Assembly (NCBI GenBank): GCA_002914845.1
Contig: JXTC01000411.1
Coordinates: 194,866 to 258,865, forward strand
Source: Trema orientale
Taxonomy: Eukaryota; Streptophyta; Magnoliopsida; Rosales; Cannabaceae
Direction of reading: 5' to 3'
Length of the DNA: 64,000 nt
Below the pieces are notes generated by a model, which did not search any database, was not told the DNA's origin, and saw only the letters and a list, made by a program, of their open reading frames with translations. How positions within the stretch are numbered: the first letter of the stretch is position 1; every line of letters begins with the position of its first letter. Below, piece after piece: positions 49,614-61,588 of the stretch. Made by a program: the position numbers and the translations under genes.

Positions 49614-52600
49614 TCTTCTATATTTTGGGCTATGAAAATCCTTGATGATTGTGTTCTTTGGACTGATTTCTTACTATTATATTTTGAGATTCTTTGTTGG
49701 ACTTTGGCTTCTCAATGTGGGCTTTTTATTGTTTGGACCTGAGTCTTTGTACAGATTTTTCTTAATTTAAAATACCTTATTTATATTTTCTCAAAAGTTC
49801 TACACTATTCTTGAAAGTACTTTCAAAATGATTTTCTCTTTTTTTTTTTAATTATCTAAGTTTGATATTTATTATGTCACCCAGATTTTTAGGATGGTAA
49901 TTATAATTTCTTCTTAGAGCTTTGGTGATCTGTCTATTACCATTTATGTGATTTGAATGGTATTTATTTAATATTGCGTTAATATTTCTGTGTTATTTTT
50001 GTCTTAAAAAAGAAAAGAGAAAAAAAGGCAAAAGAATCAAAATAATAATAATTCAGTGCTGATAAGCAAAATAAGGGAAGGTTTTCTTTAATACCTTTTT
50101 AGGTTTTTTTTTATATATATTTTAATGAGATATTTGTTCCTTTCACTGTTTCTCTATTTTAAAAAATGTCCTCAGTAAGTTTCTATTTTTTAAAAAAATT
50201 TAAATATACATATATTTTTTTTAAATATGTCCTCCTCTCTGGTACTGCCATGTGTGAAATTTTTTTAATGCTTTGTGTATTTTTTTCACTGTGCTTTGAC
50301 TATATATACTTGGCTCATTTACTGTACTCCTCATATGTTGTTTGACTCTCTGTTTATCTTCACTCATAATTCACTCAGTTTGTCTACTGTTTGTATAATC
50401 TTTTACTATCTGTAATTGATATGAAGAGTTTTTCCTGTAAATATTCAAGGTATTATTGCTCTTTATGATCTTCTATTATGTCGTTTTTCTTCTACTTCCT
50501 CTTAATTATAACTATACTTTGTTTTAGTATTCAGTAATATATACACTAGGTTCTGTTGATGCACTGTTAAGGCATTTACTTTTTTATTATTGTATTTAGT
50601 ATCATGTACTCTTTGAATATTTTATTAAATATTTTTGCTCATAATTTTGCTTATATTTCATTATCTTATTTATTAACGCTAACTATCTACTTTGCATTTA
50701 TTCTGCTTAAATATTTAGCTCTTTGTTTTTTATGTTAGGCGTTGTAGAATGATCTGATATTGCTTTTAATGCTTCTGTATTTGATTTGTTTAATGTTTGT
50801 TTTCTAAGTTTTTTTTTCTTCTTTTTTTCTTTTTCCAGTTCCTTTATGCACCTTTTTGCTTCTCTATTTTTTCTCTGTTACTTTTGTTTGTTTTTCTCCA
50901 AATCGTTTAATTCTGTTTATTCTTCTATAACCCGTTTTTATAAAGTCCTTTTTTTTCTTCTTTTTTTTGGAAAAAAAAAAACTTATTACTATTTTATTAT
51001 TATTTAACTGTATTTTGTAACGTATTATATATTTGACAAAGATGATCAAATGTCTCTTAGTCATATAGAATCAAACATTAATTGCCCATAAATTGCTATG
51101 TATGATGGCTATTATTGTAGAGTTGAAGAGTGGGTTACTATACAAATGGCAGTGATGTAGTTTTTATTAGAGTTGTATGAGTTTGACCTTAGAGTGGGAG
51201 TGGTATAGTTATTATTATGCAAATAACACATTTTACTGTATAAAAAACAGTAACTTGACTTTAATTATGATTTTTCGGATTTACCCATTGGGTTGTTATG
51301 GGGAATGGTTGCCTGGTGGGGGCTTTCACGTAATTCCGGATGGGGTATTTATGTTGTTTATAATTTTGCCCTTAAAATTGTGTTGTGTGTATAGTTTATG
51401 AGTGGGTATGGCTATTTAGTCATTTTAATTTTTTGAGGTTTGTGATTTGGCCAAATTGCTCTTTGATTTTTGCGTTTGGGTGAATAGTTGGGCTGAGTTT
51501 TATAGTCTTTTTGTATGGTCTTGGGTTATTTCGCTTATCTTTGTCATTTGTTTTTCTTCATTCTGATGCCTGCCTCTCTCTCTCTCTCTCTCTCTAACCT
51601 TTGAATACTTCTCTATATGGTTTTGCCCTTAGGAATATTTCTGTGATTTATGAGTGGGTGTGACCACCTGGACTTTTCACTTCCAAATTTTCTGATCTGA
51701 CCGAGCTAATTTTCCTCTCATGTATTTGAATAGGGCTTTTGATTGGGTCTTTTTTGTTTATTTTGCCTGATATCCTCTTATTACTCATTTGTTTTGTCTT
51801 CAGTCCTTCTCTATTTTTGTTACTATGTTTCTTGGCTTTATTCACTTGGTAGTTTTTGGGTAATTATGTATTATATTCCAATGATTCTATTTTTGTTATA
51901 CGACCGATATAATATATATGGCAAATTTTTTTCTTATGTTGATAATATTTTTTTTGTTTTTATATTATTGCTAAAAACATCGTTTTTATTTTCATGAGTA
52001 AGATGTTATTTCTAGGGTGGCTAGATAAACACTTAAATACATTATCAAATAAATTTGCTATATATTAATAATACTTTTATATGTCTGAGCCAAATATTAT
52101 TTTCATAAAAAATAATAAATTAGTGATATATAAATAGTGATAAAAAAGATTGTTGCTTTGATGGAAAAACAAAAGGATGAAGATCTTAGCACGGAGAAAG
52201 ATAAGAAAAGCAATAAAATATACTGTTATTCATATTATTGTAAAATTATTATATAATTGTAAAACTCTTAAAGAAGTGTTATTTTCATTATGCATCCGAT
52301 TTTATTACATGTATAATTTAATATTTTGTTTATTTGGACTGGATGACTTTAATTCTTTATGTAATGAAAATATTTTTTCCCCTTTGATTAATATGAGTTT
52401 TGACAATCAAATAAAAGCATAGTTAGCTTAAATAGTCTATATCCCAAAACATATATATAAAGTATATGATTTTGGTTCAAAAAAGAAGAGGAGGATATAT
52501 ATATATATATAATATTCAACAATATTAGAAGTCTAACAAAAAATAAAAATAACATTAGTACTATTAAAGTATTTTGAACAAATAATGCAAATTTATACCT

Positions 52601-53272
52601 TTGGCCATTAGTACTATAACAATTTAGTAATACTATAACAAATAATTACCTAAAATCAAGTTAATATAATCTAAAAAGATGAATGCAATAAAAATTAATA
52701 AATAAATATATGAAAACTAAAAAAATATTTTGATTATTTTGTTTATAAATTACATTAAAATACTATTTTATAACCTTTCAAGAAAATAAAATACGTTATA
52801 TTTTATTAAAAAAATTCATTATCTTTTCTTTTTTAAAATAAACACATAATTACATTTTATTTTTTTTCCTATTCTAAAAAAATTATTTTCTTGATTGTAA
52901 TGAAGAACAACAAGAGAGAAAAGGAAAACAGAAGTTATAAAACAAATTATCAATCACTTTTATTACAATAATATTTTGTAATTGTATCACGTATCACGTT
53001 CTATTTTTTTTTCTTTTCAGAAAATTGTGACTATCAAATATTGTAAAGACAAGCTATGCTTTTTTTGGGGGGAAAAAAAAGATAACCCATGCATTTCGGA
53101 TATAAAAAAGAAAAAGAAAAAATAGATAAACTATGTGAAAATATTATTTTGTGCTTCTACGAAACAACTTCGCAGTGTAGAGGGAGGAAAAATTGACGGA
53201 TGCTATATGTGTTCACACTTTCTCATCCAATACCTGTTTTCAAAATCTATTGGTAACAAATATGGAACATAA

Positions 53273-54234
53273 AGGGTACAAGTATTCAAAATAATCACCA
53301 AACCGCGGAAACCGCCCAATCTAATTTAAATCGCACTGAATCATGCGGTTTCTCCTTTTAAATGAGCGATTATGGATTAGAAAATGTGAAAATCGACTTG
53401 GCCGGTTCAGTTTTCAGTTTTGAACAAATTTGATTGGTTTCAAATCGAACCGGTCAGTAAGTTTGTATATGTATTTTTTTAATATATATATATATATGGG
53501 CACCAATCCGGTAGATATATTTTTTTTTACACCTATACATAGGTATCATTTTGACCAATAAAAATTTGTCATGCACATTTTTTTATAGTAAAAAGTAAGA
53601 GAGAGAAATAGCGTTAATGATGCACGTCTTTTTATGCACCTCATTATAGCTGTTGGATCACCTTTAGATGATGATCTAACGGCTAAATAAAAAACTTACA
53701 TATAAGTTAAAAAAAAAATACCTATTAGATTGGCAGCATATATATATATATGTATACTAATAGTTAAAAATTTAAGTTTATTACTCATAGTCTATTTAAG
53801 ACTATGTTACTTAAGACTCTTTTGATATTTTAGACTCTAAGCCTTATTATTGTAATATATTTAAGATTAAAGAATTTAAATTTACTCTTCAATTTTGATT
53901 AAGTTGTAAGTTGTAACTAAAGTTTAAGTTTACTAGGATTTTCAATTTGGTTGTAACTTTTAACTATGTTATGGTTGGTTTTATATTTAGACTTCATATT
54001 TTAGATGGAGTATGATTATGATATGAGCTTAGTTGATATTGTATTAATTTAAATTTTGTAAGTTTTCAAACTGCGAAAACCGTCCAAACTGGCCATAAAA
54101 ATATAGGTGCGATCCAGCCGGTTTGAATCGACCAATTCAAAACGCACAGATTGGTGAACAGGCCAAACAGTACATTCAGATTGGTTTCTAGATTGGCGAT
54201 TTAGACTGTCTAGACTGGCCGTAAACACCCCCTA
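53273..54234. mobile_element. Diverged hAT copy related to the 35.7-kb element
   Basis: Left end aagggtacaagtattcaaa and right end gtaaacaccccct correspond to the ends of the element at 35703-36423. The interior aligns through ttaaatgagcgattatggat, cttggccggttcagttttc, taagactatgttacttaaga and gatatgagcttagttgat. A block of about 240 bp (53498-53737) is extra and is a nested MITE. No target duplication is preserved. The copy is older than, or less constrained than, its relative. Confidence 0.7.
53498..53737. mobile_element. MITE nested in the hAT copy
   Basis: The insert starts gggcaccaatccggtag and ends ctattagattggcagc, imperfect inverted ends, within a TA-repeat target. Internal landmarks are atagtaaaaagtaagagag, gcacgtctttttatgcacc and gttggatcacc...gatctaacgg. 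A relative in the opposite orientation lies at 58597-58805. The uninterrupted relative at 35.7 kb shows the empty site. Confidence 0.6.
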
Positions 54235-54554
54235 ATAAAGGGGTACTAATTATATAGCTTCAAAGGATATCGGTCCCATAGTCATCTACAACTTTTTCAC
54301 TGGTCAATAATACAAGACTCAAATGATAGATGGTTAGATTGAAGCGAGAAGGATATGTCATACCGTTATTGAGTAATATTAGAGACACACATAATATACA
54401 CACAAAATATACATACAATAATATGACATGTATTTTAAGCCACTCATATACATAATGTGGTCATATTTCAAGAATCATGGGTAGATTAATGACATAAACA
54501 TCATTAAATCACTAGCTGTGTCTAGTCGTGACAAGCTATGCAGGTTCGTGTCCC

Positions 54555-54619
54555 TCTTCACACTGAAGATATATATATATATATATATATTCCTTTTTTT
54601 CTCTGATCTTCACACTGAA
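54555..54619. repeat. 13-bp duplication flanking an (AT)n tract
   Basis: tcttcacactgaa occurs at 54555-54567 and 54607-54619. An (AT)n microsatellite and a T-run lie between. Confidence 0.6.
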
Positions 54620-55343
54620 TATTCGTTAATGCATATAACTCTTATCAGCCTCCACCACCTCCAACAAAAGATATTGACGAGGAACTTCCGTCGGGCTTCA
54701 CCTCAAGCCTAATAGCCAAGTATATATTGGGTATTTAATAAATTGTCCGTTTTTTCATCTTATTTTAAGAAATGACTGTTTTCTTTTAACTATTCAATAA
54801 ATGTCCATTTTTGTTATAATTTTTTGCAAAATGACCATTTTTAGTAGATCATTTTTTTATTATCTGTTTATTAGTAAATTATAATGTATTAGTATATATC
54901 AACTTTTTATTTATTAGTTGTCAATTTCATATCAGTATTTATTAATTTTATATTAAGTTTATCAATATATAAGTTTTTCCAATAAACTAATAAATTGATA
55001 TAGATATTCACAAACCGATTTATTTTAGTTTTTTCTTTAGTGAACTCAGCCCTTTTGTCTTTTCCTCTTTAAATAAATTCTGACACTTTAGTAGTGTTTA
55101 AAACAATTATTTTTAAACAAAAAAAAATTATTTTTACACGAAAACATAAAATTTGGCCATTCGGCTGAGCAAGACTATGTCAAATGCAACGTAATAGCTC
55201 AATGGGCTTTTGTAGCACGTAGCTGGCACCGTGCCGGCCCGAGTGATGAGGTCGTAGTCCAATAGATCGGTTGCGGTCTTGCCAAGATAAGCACCAGCAA
55301 AGGATATCAATCAATAAAATGAAGTCTTTAACTCGCTTGATAG

Positions 55344-55370
55344 ATTATTATTATTATTATTATTATTATA
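55344..55370. repeat. (ATT)n microsatellite
   Basis: About nine ATT units. Confidence 0.85.
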
Positions 55371-55731
55371 GCACATCACATGTAATAAAAGGAAACTACA
55401 CTATTTCCAGGTTTTGACGCCCAATAATATGCAATATCATAAAAATAAAGATAGGTTAAAAAAATAAAGATATCAGCAAGTAAAGTACTCATTCTGTAGT
55501 AGAAGGACATAAATATATTAAGAGGCAGGAGATAGAGTTTGAAATGTAAAGACACTCATTTATGTAAACACCTTAAAATAAAGAGTTAATTCCACTAATC
55601 ACCGTGAATTACGGCCATTTTGCAACTTATCTCGTAAACTTATAAGTAATTACCGTGAATTACAGTCATTGTACATATGGTTTTAAGCATTTACTCTAAA
55701 TAATCTGATCCTATAAGTACAATGATTGATC

Positions 55732-55777
55732 TAGAGTGTTAATTGCAAATCATGTAGAGTGTTAATTGCAAATCATG
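55732..55777. repeat. 23-bp perfect tandem duplication
   Basis: The unit tagagtgttaattgcaaatc plus atg occurs twice in tandem without mismatch. Confidence 0.85.
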
Positions 55778-56104
55778 TAATTATCTCAACGGATTATTAA
55801 TCTGACATTGGACTAAAATTTTCTGCCATCATACCAAAACGGTCAACTTTTCCAAGTCAATTGGCACCTCAATGGCCTCATTATATTATTTTCCCAGCAA
55901 TTTGTGGAGCTTGGAAAATTGATTCCTAATCACAGCCAAAAGAGTGAGTGATCCTGATCAGACTACAGAGTGATCTGACTAACAATTAATATTGAGTTAA
56001 ACAATAAATTATTAATATCATGCATATATATATTTATGTTCATGTCATGCCGCATCTTAATTAAGATAATATTTGTCATTATTAGTTGACCATTCTCGCT
56101 ACTC

Positions 56105-56156
56105 AAAGCATAACATGCTTTTTCAAAAAAAAAAAAAAAAAAAGACCATAACATGC
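56105..56156. mobile_element. Tail-only insertion: about 10-bp duplication around tttttcA(n)
   Basis: cataacatgc at 56109-56118 recurs at 56147-56156. The insert is tttttc followed by a long A-run ending gac. The upstream base context (aaag) is also repeated imperfectly, so the original duplication may have been about 14 bp. Confidence 0.45.
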
Positions 56157-56689
56157 ACTCTGCCAATTAAAGGGTCAAATTTATTTATAATCACAACTTC
56201 TTGATTTCATATTTTTGGGGTAATCTAAAATAAGAAGTTATATATTTTTTTTGGGGTGTTGAAAAAATTGTTATTTTAAAACATGCTTGTATTTTTGGGA
56301 GAGAGACATATATATATATATATATTTTGTCTTTTTGGGTGTTAATTTTTTATAATTGTTATTTCTCTCTCTGTGTCAATCTGCCATGTTGAGAATAAAT
56401 TTAAGATACATCAGTCATCATACATGACAACGCAGATAATGGCTATACCCGTCAATAATAGTTGGGGACAACTCAGTGGAAAGCCCAGTCATTCAATCCA
56501 AGTCCCGGCATTGTGATTGTTGAGTTGGGTCGGCCCACAAACAGTCGCCCAGTTTTTTTTTTGGGTTGAAAGAAGTAGCCCAATTCATTTTAAACACGTA
56601 ACGCCAGGATAAAAAATAATCTTAAAACAAAAAAAAACAAAAACGTTAAGGAACAAAAAAAAGAAGGAAATGCCGGAAAAAAAAAAAAA

Positions 56690-57010
56690 AAACTATGAAG
56701 TTTGAGCATTTGTAATTTAAATTCTGAAGTTTGAAGATTAATAATTTGTAAAAAAATCGATATCTTAACTTTTTGATCAGTTTTAGTAAATAAAAAGACA
56801 ATAATATCTTTCATTAAAACTGGATTAATCCATATTATTTTCCTTAATTTTGAGTGTATTATTATCTTTTACTTGTTAAAATTATTCAAAAAAAATTCAC
56901 ATATGTATTAATTTTTAGAAATTCTTAATTTAATGATATTATTTTATAGTGTCCAAATTTTATGTTTTCAATTGCAGAATGCCTAAACTTTAGTGTATTT
57001 TTTTTCCAAT
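56690..57010. mobile_element. Fold-back MITE-like repeat, copy 2
   Basis: Same family as the element at 12086-12410. The reverse complement of the right arm (ctaaagtttaggcattctgc, then ttaagaatttctaaaaatta) matches the left arm of copy 1, and the centre aaaactggattaatccatat matches copy 1's aaaattggattagtcttat. No coding capacity. Confidence 0.5.
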
Positions 57011-57179
57011 TACTCTAAGTAAAAGAAAAAAAATCACAAATTCTCATTTATATTAAATTAAATCTTTATTTTTATTTTTTTTCAAACCATACACGCCAAT
57101 GTAATCAAAATTTAAACTTGATATCGTTTAGAAAATATTTTACCCTTCAAACTCATAAAATGTGAATAAAAAATAATGA

Positions 57180-57600
57180 TTATTTAAACTAAAAAGAGTT
57201 TAAATTATTCAAAATAATCGAAAAAAAAGAAAGAATGACAAAAGTTTTTTTTTTTTTAAATCTCTTGGTGTTTCTTTTTTTTTTTTTTTTTTTCTCTTTC
57301 TCTCTTATTTTTCTTTTCTCATTTTTAATGAAAGTAATAAGTATTGATACCAAAAAGAATTTAAATTATTCAAAATAGTTAAAATTAAAGAAAAAAAGAG
57401 AATAGCAAAAGTTTTAAAAAAAATCCAGATTTGTCTTTCTTTTTTCACTTTCAGTGAAAATAATAAATTATTATTTTAGGGAGAAAATAATTATTATTAA
57501 AACAAAAAGTGGTTTAAATTATTCAAAATAGATAAAACGAAAGAAAAAAGTTAAAAAAAAAGTTTCATGTATTGTCTTTGCCTTTTTTTTCCTCGTTTTA
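57180..57600. repeat. Three diverged tandem units of about 150 bp
   Basis: A block containing (a/t)ttaaattattcaaaata, followed by an A/G-rich run with caaaagttt and then a T-rich run, occurs three times (near 57200, 57358 and 57515). The copies are diverged, so the array is old. Confidence 0.55.
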
Positions 57601-58596
57601 AGTGCTTTCAATTGTTTAAACTATTTTTGCCTTAATAATTTTTTTGTTTTATATTTTACGAGTTTAAATATTAAACAAATATATGTTTTTTTCTCGTAAT
57701 TTTAATTTTAAATTTTGACTATATTTGTGGGCCTATGTTATTTGATAATAAACACAAATTGAAGGTATAATTTGATATAAATAAAAGTATGTAAATTTCT
57801 TTTGCTAAAAACACTAAATATGATTTTTTTTTTATATTGTCCCTTTTGTTAACAAAAAATTTACATCAATTGATATGATGTACTTTCAAGCACACAACTT
57901 TAAATAATGTAGTCGTCCATTTATATAATAAATACGTGATCATGCCATTGCTATATTATTTGAAATAAGTTTTTGCTCCAAAAATGAGTATGCCTTGCAT
58001 TACTCTAATCATATTCCAATCAAAAAAGGAATAAAAGAAAGCAAAACTATTATATTTTTCTTGTTGGAATAATATTAGGAATTCCACTTATTAATTTTAT
58101 CTTTTAATATTACCTAATACTATAAAATTTTATTATTTTTAGTGAATTAAAACTTACCATTCATAAATTTATCAACATTCACAAATTGTTGATAAGTCAT
58201 GTGCTTCATTATATACATTTCAAATTGAGAACTCTAACGTTATCTTTTTTTTTTTTTTTAAATAATACTAAATATCTAAAAATTTGTACCAAATTTTCAA
58301 TACCAACACATGTGGCATGTGAATTAGTATCATTCAATATGTGAAATATGATTAATTTATTTGTGGTAAATTCTAATACACAAATTGAATAATACCAACT
58401 CACATATGTTAGTATTAAAAATTGGTAGCAATCTTCATACACTTAACATCATCCTTTTTTTAATAGGAAAACAGAGTAAACTTGAAACTTTATAGGTGGC
58501 CACAGATTAAAAAGGAAAAAAATGAAAAAAAATGAAAGGAAAAAAATGAAAAAAAATTATACATATGGAATTTTTTAAAGATGAACATAAATTTAT

Positions 58597-58805
58597 ATGG
58601 TTCCCAATTCATAGGTATTTTTTTTTTTACCTATTCAATAGGTAATTTTTCTTTAACCGTTGGATCATGATCTAATGGTTACCATAATTTGAGTAGTTAG
58701 AAAAAAATATTATTATTTAATATATTTCTCTTTTTTTTACTATAAAAAGACGTGTATAACCGTAATTAGCCAAAATAATACCTATAAAGAGATTTAAAAA
58801 AAAAC
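58597..58805. mobile_element. MITE-like relative of the nested 53.5-kb element
   Basis: Shares gttggatcatgatctaatgg, tttctcttttttttactata and aaaaagacgtgta, in inverted orientation, with the element at 53498-53737. Its ends both carry the taggtatt / aatacctat motif inverted. Confidence 0.5.
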
Positions 58806-59339
58806 CTTGATGCCATTTTCTTAAAAAAGATGTTATTAATCCTTCAGACAATTTTTTTTCCCCTTAAAAAAAATTGTAAGAAGACCGAAAAAAATAAAGA
58901 AAAACAAAAGAAAAGTCTAAAACGGGGCATGACTGGCGGGTAAACCAATCCAGCCAATCACGCATAGTCGTTGACGATAAATCTATAACCAACAGAGTGA
59001 TACGATTACTATTCTCGTACTCAGACTCGAGCCCCTTCCACGATATTTTCCCGATAAAATCGTCCCCGATATATTCACCTACTCTACTCAACTCAACTCA
59101 ACTCAAAACTCAAATCTTTTGGCGGGTCCCACTACCATTTGCGCAGTTGATGAGTTGCCTTGCCTGGAAATTAAATTATTTTTCTTCGTAATTTTATATT
59201 TTTTTGGGCTTAGTTACCAGAAATAAAATTTTTAAAATAAAATATTCCCCGCTACCTAAGGAAGAGACTGGGCACAGAAAAGGGGATTTGCTTTTTCTTT
59301 TTTTTTTTTTTGTTTTTTTTTTAATTTCAATTTATAATT

Positions 59340-61588
59340 TTTATTTTTGGGGTTAGAAACAGTGAGAGATTCGATCCGGTACCTCAGACTCGGCGACAGT
59401 TGGATACAGAGAGAGTTATAGAGAGAGAGTTTTAGAGAGAGAAACATCGGGACCTGACCTTTATGGTGCATCGTTCATGTCGGACCAGTCGATAACGAAA
59501 TGAGTACCAGTCGAATCGTCGTCGTTTTACTCTGATTTAGTCCTCGACTAGTCTACTCCGGTGATGGTGGTGGTGGAAACCCTAGGTCCGTACTCCATTC
59601 TGATGAATTTTTCTCTACTTGTTGAGCTCAGCGCGATTGAATTGGTCACATTTTTTTTTTAAATCAAGTTCATGACTTTGTTTGGTGTGGTGTTAAGCTT
59701 TGTTCATATGGTTCCTGAAGCAATATCAATTTTGTTGTTATCGTTATTACTTTGATTCATATTATTGGACTGGAGATTATAGGAATTGATTCTGTTTAGT
59801 AAATTTGGAAACTGAAGATTTGGAATTTTGGTTTGATATGAGGATTGAAAGTTGGGAGTTTTCCTCTTTCTGTTTGTTTTTATTTTTTAGCTATTTTTTC
59901 CGGTCATTTTATTCGAATGTATTGTGGTCAGTGACAAACAAATTATAATAGCAATTTGGAAGACAAACAATTTTTTTTTTTTTTTTTTTTTTTGCGTTTG
60001 AATATTTTAAGGAGAATTAATGATCGCATCAGTAATAGAAAATATAAAATTGTCTAAGGTCTAGGTTTTATGCTAAGTGGGTTGAGATTATTCAAGCAAG
60101 AGAACAAAAAGCTGGGTTGTGATTTTGTTGTTGTGAAGTGACACTAGAAATTGCTTGAATTTTTTTTTTTAATCTAATTTGTTTTAATTGTATTTTGTGA
60201 AAGGAAAACCAATTTATTTTCAAGGAGATCCTTTCTCTCCTATAATGTAGGAGTTGCATTATGTCTTGTCTTAGCGTTTGATGGGAAAGTGAGGTGGGTT
60301 GAGATTCTAAGTTCATTGTGGTATGGTAGGACTTCAAATTCAGAGTCAGGACAATGTTGCTTGAACTTGGTTGGAAGAGAGTGATATTTTGACATGGCAG
60401 AGATTCTAGAATGGGTTTCTACGTTTTTCCATGGATGATTTAAAGGATGAATAGGAGACAGCGTGATCATTCGCAGTTGTAGAAGGATCACAAGGATGAT
60501 GAAGTGTGCAGCAACTTCCGGTACTCTATCTGCACTAGGAATGCTGACAGAACGCAAAAGTATTGGTTTAAGAATCAAATTAAGGGGTTCATAGTGCTAC
60601 TGTTACTGTGTATGATGAACGGCTAGGACACGATATTAACTTTTGGGACACAGAGGATTTTAAACTCGATTTTTGGAACTATAAATCATGACTACATAAC
60701 TAAGAGGTCTTTCTGCTTCTACCCATGAGGGTTAGGTGGAGTGTTCAGACCCATGGTTTGCTCTCATGAGGTCTGGAGTTCAATTGCTCATGGTGACCTA
60801 CCTAGCAATTTGCTAAATTTTCCTGCCTCCCAAATATTGTAGGGTCTGTGCGAGGATAACTGTTTTAGGAAGTTATTCCCATTTGTTTTTGGTTCTTCCG
60901 GTGTTTTTAGTTCCTTCTTCATTCTCAAATTCTTGTATATTTTTTATGCCGAACTTGTTATTTTGGAGCATTTGTAATTAATTCGGGTTTAAGTACTGCC
61001 CTAAACGCTGTCGTTTTGATTTTGTAGGTCTTTTTGTATTTGCTTTCTGACAACATTCCTCTTCAGCTTTGGAACTCGGAACATATATTAGATATTCTAT
61101 CTTGTTTTGGGAGAAGATTTGGTAGTTCAGAGGTGGATGCTGTTTGCCTGCATTTTTGCTGAAGATTCTAGAGTGGGGTTAATTCCAATCTACCTGTTGG
61201 TTCTAGTTCCTTGTAGAAGTGGTTATTCTCGTTTCCTTCTTCATGGTCTCATACCTCACTGATGGTGTAGTGCTGGTTCATTTACCTCAGTCAAAAATTA
61301 TTGTTAAAGGATATAAATGTATAATTGTTTCCACGTTTGTGGTTACATTGTTATTATCTAGTATTTTTAGATTTATTTTGCTTTAGAGGGAAACATTTAA
61401 TAAAGAAACACCTTGATGAAGTCATTGGATTCATCTGCTATTTTGTATTGATCAACGGGAAAATGCTACCAAATTGGAACAAATTCTGCATTATCTTGAA
61501 GCTTGCCTCCTTAGAATACACTTTATTTATGTTCTTTGGGAAATATAGGAGCAAAGTGGGTGTTAACAGTGTTATATAAGAAGAAAGC
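59340..61588 (+). promoter_or_regulatory. Promoter and long leader region of the kinase gene
   Basis: A GAGA-rich tract (59408-59445) and a telo-box AAACCCTA (59577-59584) suggest transcription starts near 59.4 kb, over 2 kb before the kinase start codon. The sequence between then looks like one or more leader introns; ccctag then gtccgt at about 59585 is a possible donor. A small upstream ATG lies at 59564. No conserved coding exon is visible before 61589. Confidence 0.35.

Larger units (their letters stand above)
48670..51830 (+). mobile_element. T-rich block bracketed by diverged direct repeats
   Basis: A module of about 340-390 bp occurs at about 48670-49020 and again, diverged, at about 51212-51608. 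Shared landmarks in order are a TTACTGT...ACAGTAA hairpin, ggggctttcacgtaatt, ggatggggtattta, gtttatgagtgggtat-like, tcattttaattttttg, gttgggctgagtttt, ttcattctgatgcc and ctctaacctttgaatac. A third, shorter and more diverged module follows at about 51640-51830. The 2.2 kb between is strikingly T-rich on this strand and without a credible frame. This could be a degraded non-autonomous element with long direct ends, or a dispersed repeat inserted twice. Confidence 0.45.
45920..59340. other. Thirteen-kilobase gene desert
   Basis: No conserved exon is recognisable on either strand. The region holds a fold-back element with tandem repeats (47757-48261), a T-rich 3-kb block with repeated modules (48670-51830), a diverged hAT copy with a nested MITE (53273-54234), two more MITE-like elements, tail-only insertions and microsatellites. 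Open frames here are low-complexity (runs of Phe, Lys, Ile) and not gene-like. Confidence 0.6.

Noticed and set aside
49125..51007. Phe-rich hydrophobic open frames resembling membrane proteins
   Set aside because: They arise from poly(T) and TTC/ATT tracts in a T-rich repeat block; no conserved motif.
58864..59091. Minus-strand frame of 75 codons near the kinase promoter
   Set aside because: No known domain, ends in a low-complexity Phe/Tyr run, and lies beside repeats; could not be linked to further exons.
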